A stretch of DNA of 64,000 bases from Effrenium voratum. Its lineage: Eukaryota > Sar > Dinophyceae > Suessiales > Symbiodiniaceae. The position numbers were made by a program, and so were the translations under genes. The notes under the pieces are model-generated. The model was not told where the DNA came from. It saw only the letters and a program-made list of their open reading frames with translations, and ran no database searches. The stretch is taken from assembly GCA_963377175.1 (NCBI GenBank), contig CAUJNA010001502.1, forward strand, positions 309,501 to 373,500, in the 5' to 3' direction. Positions 21,901 through 32,402 of this stretch are shown one piece after another; positions within the stretch are counted from its first letter, which is position 1, and each line of letters opens with the position of its first letter.

Positions 21901-24441
21901 GAAGGGCTGCAAGTCGGTGAATGGCGGGGAGCGCAACTCACCCAAATCCTCAGCTAAAGAAATATGATGTCATGTTTGTTCTTCTTCCCGACATTAAAAA
22001 AACAAAAAAATGTGCCCCTTACACACGCCTTCTCCATGGGGATGACCTGATGTTGGCTAGCATGGAAGACCTCTTCCTCAACGACAAAGAGTGTCTTCAA
22101 AGACCAGTGCCTGTTTGGGGCAGCCAACACAATTCCTGGTCCTCAGAGTGGTCGAAAGAAATCGCTCGACTTGCCGTTTGCTGCTGGAAATAGATTCTCA
22201 AAAAGTTCAAAGCCCAACAACCGGACAGTGGCAAGATTAAATAAAAGGCCTCAGTTTTGCCTGGCCATTCTTGACAGTAAATACGCAGGAAAGAAGAAAC
22301 AAATGGTGTCAGTGGCACCTGAACAGGAACAACGACTTGGGGACAATGATGGAACCCTGTACCATTCCCGGCGGCAATTTTAGTCTCCACCTCCAATAAC
22401 ATCAGGAGTTGTTTCCCTGTGTAGTACGATCATCCGGATACAGCCGAAGTTGACAGCTCTGTACCTGAAGATGATATTTGTCCAGCGGGAAAACTGTTGG
22501 GTCGTTTTGCCCCCCAGGACCGGTGAGTCGTGATTTGTGCAGCAATAAATGCCCCCTCCGCTCCTGTGAAGCGCGAGAGGAAAGCTGCGCAAGTCCAATG
22601 CTGATCCAGGCCGACAAGTGGAGCCATTAAACAAGCCATGACCGTGGGAACTTGATGCTTCTTATTGGTTCCGGACAAGGTCACACGATTCGAGCTTGTC
22701 CAGTGACCCCGGTAGAAAAAGAACGGGGGCCTGGTTCTGTCGGGTTGATTCCACAGTGGGTCCCAACCCAATGCATAAGGTTCCCCGACGAAAAGCAACT
22801 GCGGGTATGCCTTTGCTTGGACGACAGGCAAGTCCAACCTCGGATTCTGCTTCGTTCTTTGGGCTTACTTTCTCTAAGTCCTTCAGTAGAGAGGTTAGAA
22901 TAAGTTGGTACAAACTTGTTTTTTTTCTGTAGTCTATTTTAGTAGGCGAACCCTAAAAAAGGTAAAAAGGGCACTACTGGGGGATCTAGTTCTGGGGGGT
23001 CCATGACATCCACCAAAAGTTGACAAGTCGCTCGCCGATGGCTCTCGCTGAATCAGCAGCTCATCAGAGGGATCGCTTCAGCTCTCAGTGGGTCCTGCGG
23101 CCCGGCGAAGTCTTGGAATCGCAAGGAAACCAACCAAAGAGACGTTGGTTTGAAAAAGCAAAAAGGCAAAAACTTGAACCGGCATGCTGCATGCTGGCAA
23201 TTCTTCTACTCCAAGCAATGAATCCTGGACGCCAAGGAAGCAAGAAGGCCCTGAAAGAAGGTGCCTCCGAAAACGGCGGGTTTTGTTGGCTTCCATGTTC
23301 TTGTTGAGCTCGGATTCATGACCTGACAGGGACGTTCATAGGTGAGCTGGCTTTTTCCGAATTTGGGAGGTTGTTGGATGGAAATTGAACAATTGGAATA
23401 TTTTTTTGGCTGCTCAATGAACGGTGTTGGATTAAGATAAGTTTGCCACGCCCCAAATAGCAGGTGAGTAAAAGACCTTGCATTTCGGGTTCCCGTGAAC
23501 AATCCATGGCTACTAATAGGTGTGTTCCTCTTCAAAAGTTGTCGGAACCCCCACCAAACCCAGAAGCCCCTCCCCCAGTAGGAGGGTTCGACTTGGATCC
23601 GGGGTCAACAAGAATTTCACCCAGCCTCAACGGGATACATCAGCCATGAACCCCGCCCAACCGCCGTTCCGCAGGTCCTGCGCACCTTTCACTGGATCCT
23701 GCGGTGCGTGTTGGACGAGGACCCCATCACTCCTCACTTGGAACCCCTTTGAGGCCATTGCCGTTTGGCCAACTTGGCAATTTCTAGCGCCTTTCTTTAA
23801 TTTGGCCTTGGCCTTCCTTGATCTTAAGACCCTTCTGCCAGAACTTGGCTTGATGTGGCTTGACTTGGCCTTCCTTCACCTCACAAAGGCTCGCTACTCC
23901 CAAACCATCAGGGATCGGGTGTTCTTTGGCGTCCCGAGCTTTGTAGTGTTCCTCAAATTGACACACATCCTATTGCGGACCTCCCATCCGGCTTCCTCGT
24001 TGCAATTTGTTTGGCTCCCGTTTAAAGAGACATCAAAGGGAACCATTTTGGGGGGGCCCTCTAAAAAGACGCCCAAATATGAGGGTATAGTTTTCTCTTC
24101 CCTGGTTCCCAAAAAAGCCAAGAAGAGAGATGGCCCCTATTTTGAGACATGGGCATTTGTGCCTTGGTGCAGATTCCCTATGTGGATCATGGCTTCCTTC
24201 ATCGGGATCCTTGTGATGGCTGGGTCAACTCTGACCACCTCTGGTGACCCCAAATAAGTAGGTCGACGTGTGTTTCTTTGGAAACCCATTTTGTGGTTGG
24301 AAGTATGTGGAGGGAAACGAATCGGAGAGCCATTTTTGGCTTCCGCCTGGCGCTGTGCGGCTTCCGTCCTGCAGCCCGCCTTTCAGCTCGGAGTGTTCCG
24401 AAGCCTTCAGCGACTCTTTCAGGAGCTTCTCGTGTTCTTTC
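2904..24441 (-). CDS. Multi-exon gene segment: dinoflagellate coiled-coil protein with KVVTMMEKL...LYEKFECYC domain (15 exons listed separately)
   Basis: Fifteen GC-rich islands on the minus strand join with compatible phase throughout (829 nt, about 276 codons): 24441-24405, 23698-23657, 21727-21653, 20100-20059, 18469-18412, 16346-16312, 15335-15287, 14591-14500, 12146-12108, 8626-8537, 7858-7803, 6406-6355, 5738-5718, 4109-4035 and 2969-2904. The C-terminal seven encode a continuous helical region. It reads NPIRKVVTMMEKL, then KKIEEEGKSEEDLYEKFE, CYCRRTTTELEQSIS, a heptad-rich Lys/Glu coiled coil, and GKEKAQYTEEKTEDSE. I recognise this order from a large family of dinoflagellate coiled-coil proteins of unknown function; no enzyme motif is visible. 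The N-terminal exons are not recognised, and missing or extra exons there are likely. Neither a start codon nor a terminal stop is identified. Introns run from about 0.7 to 3.5 kb and hold nearly all the repeats. Alternative view: the N-terminal exons belong to a different gene. Confidence 0.65.
4035..4109 (-). CDS. Coding exon, coiled coil (phase 0/0)
   Basis: Twenty-five codons, beginning AEVDTLEAEVKKLKEDRLAE and ending EETLK, with a clear heptad pattern. Acceptor CTCGCAG, donor GCCTTT. Composition changes sharply from the flanking introns. Antiparallel frames over the same bases are Ser/Arg-rich and not protein-like. Confidence 0.85.
5718..5738 (-). CDS. Candidate microexon ADIDSRK (phase 0/0)
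   Basis: Twenty-one nt between acceptor CATCACCCAG and donor GCGTCG. It adds seven residues between SISMA and AEVDTLEAEV, where related proteins have a few extra residues of helix. The exon could extend further (ASSRRIVESRAQ also reads open), so its end is uncertain. Confidence 0.45.
6315..6350. repeat. CTCCGAGT x4 tandem repeat next to a 5' splice site
   Basis: Four copies of the 8-bp unit lie about five bases inside the intron that follows exon 6355-6406. Because 8 is not a multiple of 3, expansion within coding sequence would shift the frame, which supports an intronic position. Confidence 0.75.
6355..6406 (-). CDS. Coding exon, CYC motif and following helix (1-nt start, phase 0 end)
   Basis: Begins with one base that completes the codon left by exon 7803-7858, then CYCRRTTTELEQSISMA. 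The CYC followed by a Thr-rich turn and 'ELEqSI.aA' is the hallmark of the family. Acceptor GGCAACCCAG, donor GCCCGG. A tandem 8-bp repeat starts at once in the intron. Confidence 0.8.
6813..6901. repeat. (AC)n microsatellite, about 90 bp
   Basis: Nearly perfect CA dinucleotide run in an intron. The poly-Val/Cys and Thr/His frames across it are artefacts. Confidence 0.95.
7803..7858 (-). CDS. Coding exon, KKIEEEGKSEEDLYEKFE (phase 0 start, 2-nt end)
   Basis: Encodes AKKIEEEGKSEEDLYEKF plus two bases that join exon 6355-6406 to give E-CYC. Acceptor TTGGCCTAG, donor GCGCTGG. The phase is fixed on both sides by neighbouring exons, so this GC donor is one of the safest in the window. Confidence 0.85.
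8537..8626 (-). CDS. Coding exon, NPIRKVVTMMEKL (phase 0/0)
   Basis: Thirty codons, AFKTQSQGIVARDQDAG then NPIRKVVTMMEKL. The 'PI.KVV.M...L' helix precedes the KIEEEGK segment in the family. Acceptor GATTGCCAG, donor GCGCCT. Confidence 0.85.
9613..9737. mobile_element. MITE family 1, copy A (about 125 bp)
   Basis: Terminal inverted repeats GTGGATGGACGAAATCC...GGATTTCGTCCATCCAC, extended to about 28 bp with one or two mismatches, flanked by TA on both sides. No coding capacity. Related copies occur at 16011 and 63209, with single ends at 32373 and 34371. Confidence 0.75.
11970..12025. repeat. Partial copy of dispersed repeat family 'GTTGACCCC...AAAGATCCAACCCAA'
   Basis: Carries AAAAAGTTAAAGTCTAAAG and ATCCAACCCAATAGCA, matching the distal half of the copies at 15423 and 54801. 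Confidence 0.55.
12108..12146 (-). CDS. Candidate coding exon VASVAILRESDAE (phase 0/0)
   Basis: Thirteen codons between acceptor CTTAAAACCAG and donor GCCGGG, phase-compatible with the exons on either side. A second open stretch immediately downstream on the minus strand (FSGLGAEEFAEG) follows another TTTTCAG and could be an alternative or additional exon. Confidence 0.5.
12543..12587. repeat. Hairpin, 13-bp stem
   Basis: CATGGAAGTTGAC and GTCAACTTCCATG are perfect inverted repeats around a loop of about 19 nt. Confidence 0.7.
14500..14591 (-). CDS. Coding exon, ASNIFSFRENLPEQTLRALL (2-nt start)
   Basis: After two joining bases it reads ASNIFSFRENLPEQTLRALL, then RTVELTGETK. Acceptor CCTTTGGCAG. 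The donor is a GA at 14499 (GATGCC), or a GT a few bases on that would leave one extra base; the first keeps phase with 12146. No domain recognised. Confidence 0.55.
15287..15335 (-). CDS. Candidate coding exon AQAASSTPGIRMTAGG (phase 0 start, 1-nt end)
   Basis: Acceptor CGGCTTGCCAG, donor GTGATT. Sixteen codons plus one base, which complements the two-base start of exon 14500-14591. Low complexity makes it less certain. Confidence 0.4.
15423..15532. repeat. Dispersed repeat family 'GTTGACCCC...', full copy
   Basis: Contains TGCTGTTGACCCCTCTGC, the hairpin AAAAGTTTAACTTTT, a GTGGGTTCAATGGAAA spacer, then AAAGTTAAAGCCTGAAG and ATCCAACCCAACAGCA. The same order is found at 54801 and, more diverged, at 30090. 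Confidence 0.65.
16011..16133. mobile_element. MITE family 1, copy B (123 bp)
   Basis: Ends ACTGTAGATGGACAAAATTC...CAGGATTTCGTCCATCCACAGT are inverted repeats. The interior shares TTGGAAACCATG and the GGGGAATCATCC..CCAGGG blocks with the copy at 63209. Confidence 0.8.
16312..16346 (-). CDS. Candidate coding exon EKSGDPPRVAK (2-nt start, phase 0 end)
   Basis: Acceptor GCCACAATCAG, donor GTGAGT, a classical GT site. The two-base start completes the single base left by exon 18412-18469. Open minus-strand sequence continues past the donor, so a longer exon is possible. Confidence 0.4.
17190..17640. repeat. T-poor AAAGC/AAGC low-complexity tract and (AC)n
   Basis: Runs of GCAAAGC, AAAAGC and GCAAGC, then AC-rich sequence. 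It is the same motif vocabulary as the large array at 60548. Long Lys/Ser/Gln and Cys/Leu/Phe frames across it are artefacts of the near absence of T. Confidence 0.85.
17725..17785. repeat. (AACC)n / (AAGC)n tract
   Basis: AACCAACCAACC followed by AAGCAAGCAAGC. Simple sequence in an intron. Confidence 0.8.
18412..18469 (-). CDS. Coding exon LLKQSLNTLVQMEGERDDE (phase 0 start, 1-nt end)
   Basis: A pyrimidine-rich acceptor (CTTGTTCTTCCAG) precedes 19 codons of amphipathic helix ending in an acidic cluster. Donor GCCCTG after one extra base, complementary in phase to exon 16312-16346. The hydrophobic plus-strand frame over the same place is an antisense shadow. Confidence 0.6.
19285..19406. mobile_element. 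MITE family 2, copy 1 (122 bp)
   Basis: Perfect 14-bp terminal inverted repeats CTCACTTGCCCAAA...TTTGGGCAAGTGAG. The interior has GGTTAACCTTTTGGG and ACCAAAAGGTC blocks shared with copies at 44097 and 51001. Confidence 0.75.
19870..19925. repeat. AT-rich (ATACAT)n-like tract
   Basis: Short run of TACATA/TATATA repeats. Similar AT runs occur near 5840-5900 and 31235-31272. Confidence 0.7.
20059..20100 (-). CDS. Coding exon LAEGLEGVDTLLRL (phase 0/0)
   Basis: Fourteen helical codons between acceptor GTGCTGACAG and donor GCCGGG. Reads directly into LLKQSLNTLVQ of the next exon, giving an uninterrupted amphipathic helix. Confidence 0.6.
21653..21727 (-). CDS. Candidate coding exon VLYSHTPGRKSFGVRREIAP (phase 0/0)
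   Basis: Twenty-five codons ending WQFRK. Acceptor CTTTCACTGGAG, donor GCTGTC (a GT site 12 bases further on is possible). All three minus frames and two plus frames are open in this GC-rich island, so frame choice rests on phase fit with 23657 and 20059. Confidence 0.4.
22885..22992. repeat. Dispersed repeat 'GTAGTCTATTTTAGTAGG', copy 1
   Basis: AGAGGTTAGAATAAGTTGGT, a CTGTAGTCTATTTTAGTAGG core, then GAACCCT, AAAAGGGCACTACTGGG and GGATCTAG. The same order recurs at 29728, 36541 and 38028. Confidence 0.65.
23657..23698 (-). CDS. Candidate coding exon DPVKGAQDLRNGGW (phase 0/0)
   Basis: Acceptor CACGCACCGCAG, donor GCGGGG, phase-compatible on both sides. The plus strand also has a plausible open stretch here (VLRTFHWILRCVLDEDP), so the strand is not certain. 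Confidence 0.4.
24405..24441 (-). CDS. Candidate coding exon KEHEKLLKESLK (1-nt start)
   Basis: Charged helical segment with acceptor GAGCTCAAG and donor GCTTCG. The frame continues openly as ASEHSELKGG if the exon is longer. A second frame (DELKERTREAPERV) is also open. Its start phase does not match exon 24986-25043, so at least one exon between is missing or the call is off. Confidence 0.4.
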
Positions 24442-24985
24442 CTTGAGCTCGTCAAACAAACTTTGCTGAGTGCAATGGCCAAAACCACTTCCCTTGTTTG
24501 GGCCTTACCAACCAGAGAAGAGACAGGATATGACAGGATGGGGCATCGGATGGAGAACCCCTGAAATGATGGGCTTTCCATGTGATACACCCGTCCGCCT
24601 AAGTATCACTACACAATCAAACAGGCATGCCTCTCTCTCTTTTCAACCAAGTGGGCAAAATTGACAATGTCGTGGCGCCAGCCGATCTTTCTAGAAGTCC
24701 CCATTGAAGGAAACATGGCGAAGAAACACAGTGTGTCAATCATGGTGCCCAGCATAAACCAAGCCGCATCCTCCTAGTTCGACACGTCCATTGTACAAGT
24801 AGCGGTGCCTTGTCATGTCGCATCATTTCGCCATAGGGTGTGTGTTAAAATGAGGGGACCCCTCCTCCCCCCCCCAAAAGAAATCAAAACAAACACAACA
24901 TGTTAATTGCTTTGCCTTTGGCTTCCCTTTAAAGCCACCCAAGATTTGCACCGAGCCTCAAACAAACACACTCCCAAAGGGTCGC

Positions 24986-25043
24986 CCTGCACGCTGCAGC
25001 AGAGTCGCAGCGGCGTCTCTTCCAGCGGCTTCTCCGGCTTGCC
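24986..25043 (-). CDS. Candidate coding exon GKPEKPLEETPLRLCCSVQ
   Basis: Nineteen codons plus one base; acceptor TTCCATTCAG, donor GCGACC. A sharply GC-rich island in an otherwise mixed intron. Product not recognised. Confidence 0.5.
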
Positions 25044-25912
25044 CTGAATGGAATGCCAACAGACACACCCACACAAGTTGTTGCTGTGCTTCTCTATTTG
25101 GCCACCCCCAAACTCCCTAAAGGTCTAAAGGTCGCGCACTCAGTGCTCAGAGACCTGGATTCCTTGTTTCGAATGGGAACCTACAGAAGCATGATTCTTT
25201 CGAGCGAGAGAAACTCGGCAGGCGAAGCATCAATTTAAAGACTGGTCCCAAGGAAAGACCCTGCTTTGAGGAAAGTTTTCCCAAAAAGAGATGCCTCTAA
25301 GAAAGATCTTTTTGGGAGTTCCATGATCTTCCATGTGGAAAAAGAAGTAGAAACAAGAAGCGCTTCCTGCAACTGTTTCTGCCTTTCGGGGTGCCATGGC
25401 CAGAGAGAACTACTGACACCCAGTGGCATCTCCCTAAACATGCCATCCAAACAACACTCCTGAATAAAAATCAAAAAAGCGCGGCCACATGAACCCGAAC
25501 TCCTGAAACACCAAAAAACATCACAACCAAACACCGACACGCAAAACCCCAACCCAACCAACACACACAAACGAATACAAGTAAACGAAAGCATCAAACA
25601 TTGGGGGGATCGAGAGGCTGACACTCATTGACGTGCAACAGGCAACTGCTCAATATAAACCTCCATTTGCTTAAGTCTCCTGCAAACAGAACAGACATAT
25701 GTCCAGCAGTGGTAGGTTCCTAATAAAACCAACATGGCAAAATACAAAATACCTTGAGCAAATTGAAGCAAAGGGGCTGACATTGTAGCAAGGAATTCAG
25801 CAGACCAGTGCCCAACCAGTTGCAGTCCACGGTGGCAACACATGGCGGGAGTCAACAAAAAACATCGTGCGATTCGGTATGTCGCCTGCATTTGGAAAGC
25901 ATCTTCGAATAT

Positions 25913-27239
<1,327 letters not shown>

Positions 27240-28099
27240 TCAATGAACCACCCACCCAGCCAACCAACCAAGCAAGCAACCAAGAAAGCAACCGAGCAAT
27301 CCAGCAATCCAGCAAGCCAGCCAGCCTGCCTGCCTACAAGCAAGCAAGCAAGACCAGAAACATAGACGAACAAACACTGAAGTCAAAAACAGACACAAGG
27401 TGTGCTTCAAGTATGGCGGCATAACACTTTTGGTACACGAAGAAATGCCAAGGGAACCCCCCATGCAGTTGCGCTAGTCAAAACGTCCGCCATGGTCATG
27501 GCATGAAATCTCGGGCCTTACTGATTTGAGTCAGAGCCGTAGAAAGGGGCTGGCGCCCAAAAAAACAAAAAGGATCTTTCACCTGCTTGGCAGCACCCCA
27601 GCGACTCAATGGTTCTTGTGTAGCGGGTAACCAACCGAACCACCCTTTAAAAATCAACAGGAAAATGGTTGATTATCTGACTGGGATCCACTGGCTATGG
27701 TTGTGAAACTGCATATTCATATCTAGAGGTTGATCTCCCGTGAGTTTCACCCATGCTTCTCATATCTGCCAAGCACAGACTTTGGGGCAATTTTGCCTTG
27801 GCTTTGAATCGAGATGGCGACTTGAACCCCCCAAAAGTGAGCCGGATCCTCTCTTCCATAAACACCCCAAACTAATCAGCGAAGGTTTATTGGCGTGTGT
27901 CTTTGTTTTAGGGAAAGCCCTGTTTTGGGTAGGAAGGGGCACCAACAGGAAACCGCCCATTTCCAGTTCCCCGCTCAAAAGACGCACTCACAGGAAACCA
28001 CCAATTTCCAGTTCCCCTATGTTCCCCTCAAAAAACACACTCAGATTGACCGACTGGGATCCATTCATGGCACTCTTCCACCCCTTCGAGGACAGTGGC

Positions 28100-28159
28100 C
28101 TTCGGGGTGTCTAGTGGGTCCTCCTCTGGCAGCTGGGCGATGAGCTGCTGGAGCCGGTC
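28100..28159 (-). CDS. Coding exon DRLQQLIAQLPEEDPLDTPK (phase 0/0)
   Basis: Twenty codons: an amphipathic helix, then an acidic Pro turn. Acceptor CAATTTGGAG, donor GCCACT. The frame is clean and unlike its introns. No domain recognised. Confidence 0.65.
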
Positions 28160-28625
28160 CTCCAAATTGAAACTGGGGATCTGTCAGGGCTGTGGTCTTG
28201 GCTGGAATTAGGACCCCAGCAGAAAAAATGAGTCTTTTTGTTGGGGCTGGTTAGTGGAAAACACAGGGACCTGAAAAAAGCAAAAAATCAAAAAAGGAGC
28301 TAATTCTGGGCAAGTCAGGGCTGTGGTTTCAATGGAATCCACTTCCTGCATTTGCGTTTTCGTCCCGAAAAACATGAAACTATTTCCAGTAGCGATAGAT
28401 TCCCTTTAAAGCCAACAGGGGAAATGAAAACATAATATTCTTAACCAAATGGAAGACTTCTGTGATGCAACGAAAAGGGCTTCCCAAAAACCAACACCGG
28501 CAAGTAACGGGGGAGATTCTCTTGTATCACAGAAGCGGGGACAAACCTCTTGATCCCACAACCCTGGAATCCATGTTCAGCTTCCCTGTATTCGGCGGTG
28601 TGGAGCCCAGTAATTTGGTCTGGTT

Positions 28626-28689
28626 GGGTGGTTTGCCATAGCCTCTAGAACCAAGGCTTCAAATCCCCAAACCGCCAGTCCAAACCACC
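28626..28689. mobile_element. tRNA-like foldback element, copy 3 (short)
   Basis: GGGTGGTTTG and CCAAACCACC form the ends, with GGCTTCAAATCC inside resembling a Pol III B box. Shorter than the copies at 41904 and 56361. Confidence 0.4.
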
Positions 28690-28699
28690 AACAGAGTCG

Positions 28700-29890
28700 T
28701 AATCAAAACGTTCAAAATGGTCTACCCGAAGGCGGCTGCACCCATTTACGGTTGGAGCTGCCCCTTACTAGCCTTCATCTTACCGGGTGTTGATTGTGGC
28801 TTTCATGGAAGCTGCTGGTTGGTTAATAGTCATCTCGTCCTTTCTTGAAGCTCGGTGCCCTTATTCTTTGGGTTTTGAGGGAAAATCAAAGGACAAACCG
28901 TTTAGGGGTCCCTCAACCAATAAAAAACACGACCGATTGGTGGTGTGGATTGGTGGTTGGGAGTTGGGGGCATGAATTCTCATTTACACTCAACAAGAAC
29001 AGGGGGTTCAATTCCAAGGTTTCCTGACCCCTAGTCGATTTTGATCGGGGGGTGTCCTGCTAAGTGGGTTTCATTACTTGAGGGGAGCACCCGCCAACAA
29101 AAAAAATGGACGGGTTCATTTGTCCGGGGTCAACAGTACGAATTAACCACTTCTCCCTACCTCCCCCCAAACCTGCGCGGGGCCTACGAAGTCAGAATGG
29201 CCCAACTCCAAAAAACTTGGAACCAACACGAAACCCGCGCTTTCTCGACCTCAAGACTGGGCACCCCAAGCTGGGAACTGGGGACCAATGCGACCCCTCC
29301 GCAAAAAAAACTCCTTCGTTCGGGATCTAAAAATGTAGAAATATGTAGAATGTCCATTCAACATGACTCAACTATTTCTTGCACATAGTATTGGAGTTGC
29401 ATGTTTTTTTCAGGTCTGTGGATGTTCCGCTCTGACGGCTCCAGGTGATGACATGTCGATGGTCCTTACCCTGACGGAGAAACACGGGCGGCCTTGAGTC
29501 GCATGAAAAGTCAGATTCCTCCTTTGGAGTCCCGGACCTAGTGTCCGGCTTTGAGCGCCGTTATGTTTTTTCTTGTATTTTCCCCGGGCAGGTCTAGGAA
29601 GAGCAGCCAGCGTAACAACTTAGGGCTTTTGATCGTATGCCCGACCCCCCCACAACCTTTTTGGTCTCCCCGCCTTTCTCCTTTAAGCCCGACAAAGACT
29701 GGAGATGGAACATGCAACCAGGTCCTCCAGTGGAGAGGATAGAATGAGGGTGCCCCTTTTTCTGTAGTCTATTTTAGTAGAACCCTCCCAACCGAAAAAG
29801 TTGGTACAAGGGCACCTAGCTAAGAGACCTAGGAAACAAAAACCTCTGCGAGATCTTTGGGCAGCTCGCTCGGGAAACATCGTACCGCGC
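28700..29890. other. Intron-like stretch, no exon seen; ends in a dispersed repeat
   Basis: Mixed composition. The 'GTAGTCTATTTTAGTAG' repeat copy lies at 29728-29830. Confidence 0.4.
29728..29830. repeat. Dispersed repeat 'GTAGTCTATTTTAGTAGG', copy 2
   Basis: GGTCCTCCAGTGGAGAGGATAG, then CTGTAGTCTATTTTAGTAG, AACCCTCCCAACCGAAAAAG and AAGGGCACCTAG, in the same order as the other copies. Confidence 0.65.
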
Positions 29891-29978
29891 CTTCCAGTCC
29901 GACCTGAGGTAGCTTTGGTGCTTCAGCGTCTTTGCGCTCTCCGCGGCGCAGGCTGCGCCGAAGCGCGAAGAGGGCGCC
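29891..29978 (-). CDS. Candidate coding exon, frame ambiguous
   Basis: GC-rich island after acceptor GCGGATTTCCAG. One frame reads ...ESAKTLKHQSYLRSDWK and ends at GC donor GCGCGG. The other starts in phase 0 (GALFALRRSLRRGERKD...), would run to 29844 and stop at GT donor GTTTTT; that frame fits the phases of 31081 and 28159. Coding is likely; the frame is not settled. Confidence 0.45.
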
Positions 29979-30089
29979 CTGGAAATCCGCGCGTGGCAAG
30001 CGACCCAAAGGTTGGTCCCCGGAGGTCGGTTTGGAGGGAACCCGTCCCTTGGACCAGGGAAAAGCTGGCCGCTTGCCCCAAGAGGACCT

Positions 30090-30210
30090 TGGTTTCTGTT
30101 GAGCCCTCTGCCAAAAAGTTGAAAACTTGTTTGTGGGTGCAATAACAATCCGACCTGATTCAACCAAAAAGCTGAAGTCCAACGGCCAAATAGCCATACA
30201 TTCTTGGGCT
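30090..30210. repeat. Diverged copy of the 'GTTGACCCC...' repeat
   Basis: TTTCTGTTGAGCCCTCTGCC, AAAAAGTTGAAAACTT, GTGGGTGCAAT, then AAAAAGCTGAAGTCC, collinear with 15423 and 54801. Confidence 0.5.
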
Positions 30211-31080
30211 CGTTTGAAGCGAAACCAACTGGAAAGCCTTTTGCTTAGAGCGTGGGGTTCGTTTTTAGCTGAACAACCCTCCAATTAGGGAAACCTGCAC
30301 ATTCAAGACCAACCTTTGTGGGGGTGGGACTGTAATAGTCGGTCCTGGGTTGAATCCGAATCAAAGGTCGACACCAAACAAATGGACGACCCTTCCCAAC
30401 TCAAGGGGGATGTTTGTTTCTATTTGTCGGGTCACTAATAGTTGACATGGTTGAAATGTGCCGAACACGCCTCCAACCCCAAATCAGCCAGGAAGCCCTT
30501 CCAGCAAGCCGCAGTCGTTGAACTGCGGGGATGTATCCTCAAAGTCCTGGACCGGGGTGACCCATGGCACAATGGGTCAAGCAGAGTCTGTCTACCAGCT
30601 CGAAGCCTGATCCAGTGGAAGGTTGTGAGTTCTGGGACCCGCAATTCCCTCCATAGAAAGTGATTCCCTCGCCGGCAAATTCTCATAGGTTCCACGGCGG
30701 CAATGGTGTGGGTAAGGTTAGATACTCAGAAGACTCCTCCTTTGGCCTGCTGTTACCAGTTTGCCTTGGTTGCAAGTGCTCACCCTGCAAGCTTCACAAA
30801 AGACCAAGAAGGGGCCTCCCCCCGAAAGAAGGTTCAGAGCCGCTGAAAGTGTCGAACAAACATCGCTCTGACGCAAAGCGGTCCGAACCAATTTATAGAA
30901 ACCTTTCTAACGCGACGGAGTGGAGTAGCTCAATGCTACTCGGACAGTAGAAGACCTAGCCATCAAAGTTGGGGCAGTTCAAACCCCCCTAAGGACCACC
31001 GGTACTACGCTGTGACGCTGTACCGTGGAGACCAGAACAAGTCCGGCTATAGAAACCCTTCTGTCCTCCAAATCCCGCGC

Positions 31081-31144
31081 GTCTACAGACGAGGAGGACA
31101 TGGTGTCGTCACTGCCCAGCTCCTCGCTCTCGCTCTCCCCGAGC
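31081..31144 (-). CDS. Coding exon, acidic/Ser-rich linker LGESESEELGSDDTMSSSSV
   Basis: One joining base and 21 codons; acceptor GAGCCAGTGCCAG, donor GCGCGG. An acidic then Ser-rich linker. The plus frame over the same bases is Leu/Ser-rich and also open, but lacks matching splice sites. Confidence 0.55.
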
Positions 31145-31950
31145 CTGGCACTGGCTCAACTCAGAAACCCTATGGCCGTCGGCTTAACAACACAGCCGAA
31201 ACAAGTGGCCGCTTGCTTGTTTAAATGACACACACACATATAGATATATATATATATATATATACATATATTCAGAAAACGTCCACTTTCTTCGGTTGTG
31301 TTTAATGAAACATCACATCTGTTTGGCCGTTTAAACTGGGAAACCGCCTTTGTTTGGTTCACTTTGTTTGTTGATGTGAAACCGCTGTTTTGGTTGATGT
31401 AAATGATTTTAATGGGAAACCCCGAACTCCCCACGAACAAAAGGAACGAAGGGGGCACTGCCTTGGCCCCCGGATCCAAGTAGAACCCATCATACTACTC
31501 GGAGTGTGTTCCCCTGGTGATGAATCCCACCAAAAGCGGGTTTATCAATCCGGGGTCAGCTAGTCAGCATTAGACCTCTTGCTGCTTCAAAGGGAGAATG
31601 TCGGAAACCCCAAAAAAGAAAGGGGAAAAGGACCTTTAGTCGGATTTAAGCCTAACCATGTCCCTGGCAGCCTTGAGTGGCCATGAGAAACCGACGACCA
31701 CTGGGTGTGTTTTTTGTTGAGGGAGCAACTTGCCGGGTTCATTCTTTCAAGGGAAACCAACAGGGCACTCGCGCTTTGTGTTGTGTCACCCTAGTCATTC
31801 AAACACCAACCGTTTAACTCACTTCCCAAGTTGACTGGCCAAAGAAAGTCCGAACTTTGCATTTACCACCAAAATGGTCCAATCCCAAAAAGTTTGAAGT
31901 CCATGAACTCAGGAGGTGAGCTAACCCACAGGAGAAAACCACCCCCGGGC

Positions 31951-32026
31951 TCTCCATGGGGTCGTACCCTTCCCGCCCCTCCTCCGCTTTTTTCCCGCGC
32001 CTGGCAATGCCCGAGGGGGCCGCGTC
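31951..32026 (-). CDS. Candidate coding exon DAAPSGIARRGKKAEEGREG
   Basis: Twenty-five codons plus one base, ending YDPME; acceptor CCCGGATCCCAG, donor GCCCGG. Charged linker composition. A second acceptor (GGCATTGCCAG) inside could give a shorter form. Confidence 0.5.
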
Positions 32027-32372
32027 CTGGGATCCGGGCGTTGCTGGTGTCCCAACTTCATCTTGTTGAAAAAGCCGAGGCATGGTTCAAACGGGTGGCA
32101 AAATGGGGATCTTTTAAGGAGCCCTGTGAAATGATGAAGGAAACAACCAAACGATTCATCTTGAAGGGACTCAATTCTCAAGTTCCATGTGGGAGGGTAA
32201 TGGGTATATGAGTATATTGTTTGTTGATCCGAGTGCATCGAGTGCATCCCTGACCACTTCGCCACCTACAGACTTGAAATCGGCTGGCACTTTGTTGGGT
32301 TCCCATGACTAACTCAACTGCAGATATGCAGGGGAATTCAATCAATCTTGGAGCAAACCACGGGTACACCAT

Positions 32373-32402
32373 ACTGTGGATGGACGAAGTCAGTTCGCAC
32401 GC
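32373..32402. mobile_element. Solitary MITE family 1 end
   Basis: ACTGTGGATGGACGAAGTCA and then GTTCGCACG match the left end of the copy at 63209. No matching right end was seen downstream. Confidence 0.55.

Noticed and set aside
23520..24257. 245-aa plus-strand open frame with a hydrophobic stretch
   Set aside because: No signal or domain recognised; part of it overlaps a minus-strand exon candidate. Kept in mind only as a strand ambiguity at 23657-23698.
30540..30660. Possible tRNA-like sequence (TGGCACAATGGGTCAAGCA ... GAGTTCTGGGACC)
   Set aside because: D-arm-like and T-arm-like strings occur at odd spacing and do not fold to a cloverleaf.
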